Positions 63,200 to 64,000 of a stretch of DNA of 64,000 nt are shown piece after piece. Each line of letters begins with the position of its first letter. Within the stretch, counting starts at the first letter, position 1. Origin of the DNA: Rotaria sp. Silwood1 (lineage: Eukaryota; Rotifera; Eurotatoria; Philodinida; Philodinidae). Below the pieces are notes generated by a model. That model had not been told where the DNA came from, did no database searches, and saw only the letters and a list, made by a program, of their open reading frames with translations. Made by a program: the position numbers and the translations under genes. The DNA is taken from contig CAJNOP010000327.1 of assembly GCA_905250075.1 (NCBI GenBank), positions 99,186 through 163,185 on the forward strand, written 5' to 3'.

Positions 63200-63839
63200 A
63201 TGATTAAACACTTATTGATTTTGTCCTTATTAAATGTTGAACTATATTGTTGTACCAAACAAACGTTTATTAGTAACAATGTCATTGATTATCCAAGATC
63301 ATCCATACATTACCGATATTTTGTTGTTCAACATGGAGATAAATTTAAATTGCTTGGTTACTGTAATCAAGTTCGATCAACATCTCCGAGAACAAGATGT
63401 TTAGTAAAAATCAATCATAAATATGATTTGTTTCAAATGAATGCTAATGAAGTGACTGGCACAGGTATAATTATACATAAAAATGATGATATTATTATCA
63501 TTGTAACAGCATTTCACATAATTGTACCACAATATCTATTAACATTTAACGAATTTATAATTTTGAATATTTTTACTATGATAACAATTATATTCTTGTG
63601 TTATATCAAACTCAATTTTTTTAATTATAAAGTATTCATATGTACCGTATTATATTCATTTTTTTGCTGTTCATTGTTGTATATACTACTGGCATTTGGT
63701 TATCCATTATTATGTCAATCTTCATTCCAAATTGAAACTGTCGATAATGATATACAAAATCAATTATCATTACAAGAATTGGAATGTCGGGTAATATCAA
63801 GTACAACAGCATTTTCGCCATCTTGGTGGGAGGATATTG
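63200..63839 (+). CDS. Unrecognised secreted or membrane protein, 5' coding part (gene runs off the window)
   Basis: One exon from an acceptor at 63181-63182 to a GTAAGT donor at 63840, with start codon at 63200. The 213 residues begin with a hydrophobic leader (MIKHLLILSLLNVELYCC), then about 80 polar residues with several Cys. The segment TGTGIIIHKNDDIIIIVTAFHI faintly recalls the GSGxII...ILTxxH start of trypsin-like folds, but the rest does not support a protease. Two strong membrane helices follow (around FTMITIIFLCYIKL and LYSFFCCSLLYILLAFGY), and the exon closes with AFSPSWWEDIG. I do not recognise the family. The remaining exons lie beyond 64000. The composite element ends only 25 bases before this exon, so the upstream leader or promoter may have been displaced. 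Confidence 0.55.
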
Positions 63840-64000
63840 GTAAGTAACGCAAAAGTAACAAACAATTGACAAAGAATAGAATAGCAAACAAGAGGATAGC
63901 GATCCATTAAGCAATTTCCTTGCAACCGGTACTAGATGGTTCAGCAAATATATCTAATGTCTGTTCAAAACTATGTTAGCCGTGGGTATTTTTGAAAGAA
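63840..64000 (+). other. Start of an intron of the last gene
   Basis: Begins GTAAGT in phase 1 after GATATTG. No acceptor that restores the frame is evident before the window ends. Confidence 0.5.

Noticed and set aside
63636-63947. Minus-strand 103-residue open frame
   Set aside because: Antisense shadow of the better-supported + strand exon, which has acceptor, donor and leader peptide.

Overview
This is an AT-rich piece of a eukaryotic, clearly metazoan nuclear genome. It holds ten protein-coding genes split by many short GT-AG introns (mostly about 45-80 bases, with T-rich acceptors). Animal-specific families are present: a TGIF-type TALE homeobox gene, a nuclear receptor, an ETS factor, a receptor guanylate cyclase and a WAC homologue. 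The tiny introns, the many poly-T tracts, possible spliced-leader acceptors directly before start codons, and two short TGTGGG-rich tracts (the telomeric repeat I recall for bdelloid rotifers) make a rotifer-like animal my best guess. That assignment is an inference. All ten genes lie on the + strand. I rebuilt exon structures by eye from reading frame, splice sites and family similarity. Every complete model gives an open frame divisible by three.

Layout: 396-4594, UBIAD1 prenyltransferase, whose second intron carries a nested pair of DNA transposons. 4872-7279, SLC25A33/36-type mitochondrial pyrimidine nucleotide carrier. 8009-8406, hAT-like palindromic element with an assembly gap. 9298-15439, 25-exon receptor guanylate cyclase. 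15440-22078, long non-coding block upstream of TGIF with clustered TGIF-type binding motifs and microsatellites. 22087-23155, TGIF homeobox gene. 23156-28887, non-coding with a 620-base foldback element. 28888-31463, WAC homologue. 32175-32534, piggyBac-like MITE. 33464-34691, SNAPC3. 35704-39587, nuclear receptor. 39588-47252, non-coding, with an intact hAT palindrome and an 882-base near-perfect palindrome. 47253-48101, ETS factor. 52843-53837, membrane-anchored CAP-domain protein. 54357-55256, inverted-repeat element. 58792-63157, a 4.4-kb composite element bounded by TA and packed with subterminal motifs and tandem arrays. 63200 to the edge, the 5' part of an unrecognised secreted or membrane gene.

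The genes do not form one pathway. Several are regulators: TGIF, the nuclear receptor, ETS, SNAPC3 (snRNA transcription) and WAC (chromatin/H2B ubiquitination adaptor). The most unusual material is the collection of foldback and TIR elements, several with readable target-site duplications, and the composite element at the right end. No rRNA, tRNA or CRISPR was recognised.
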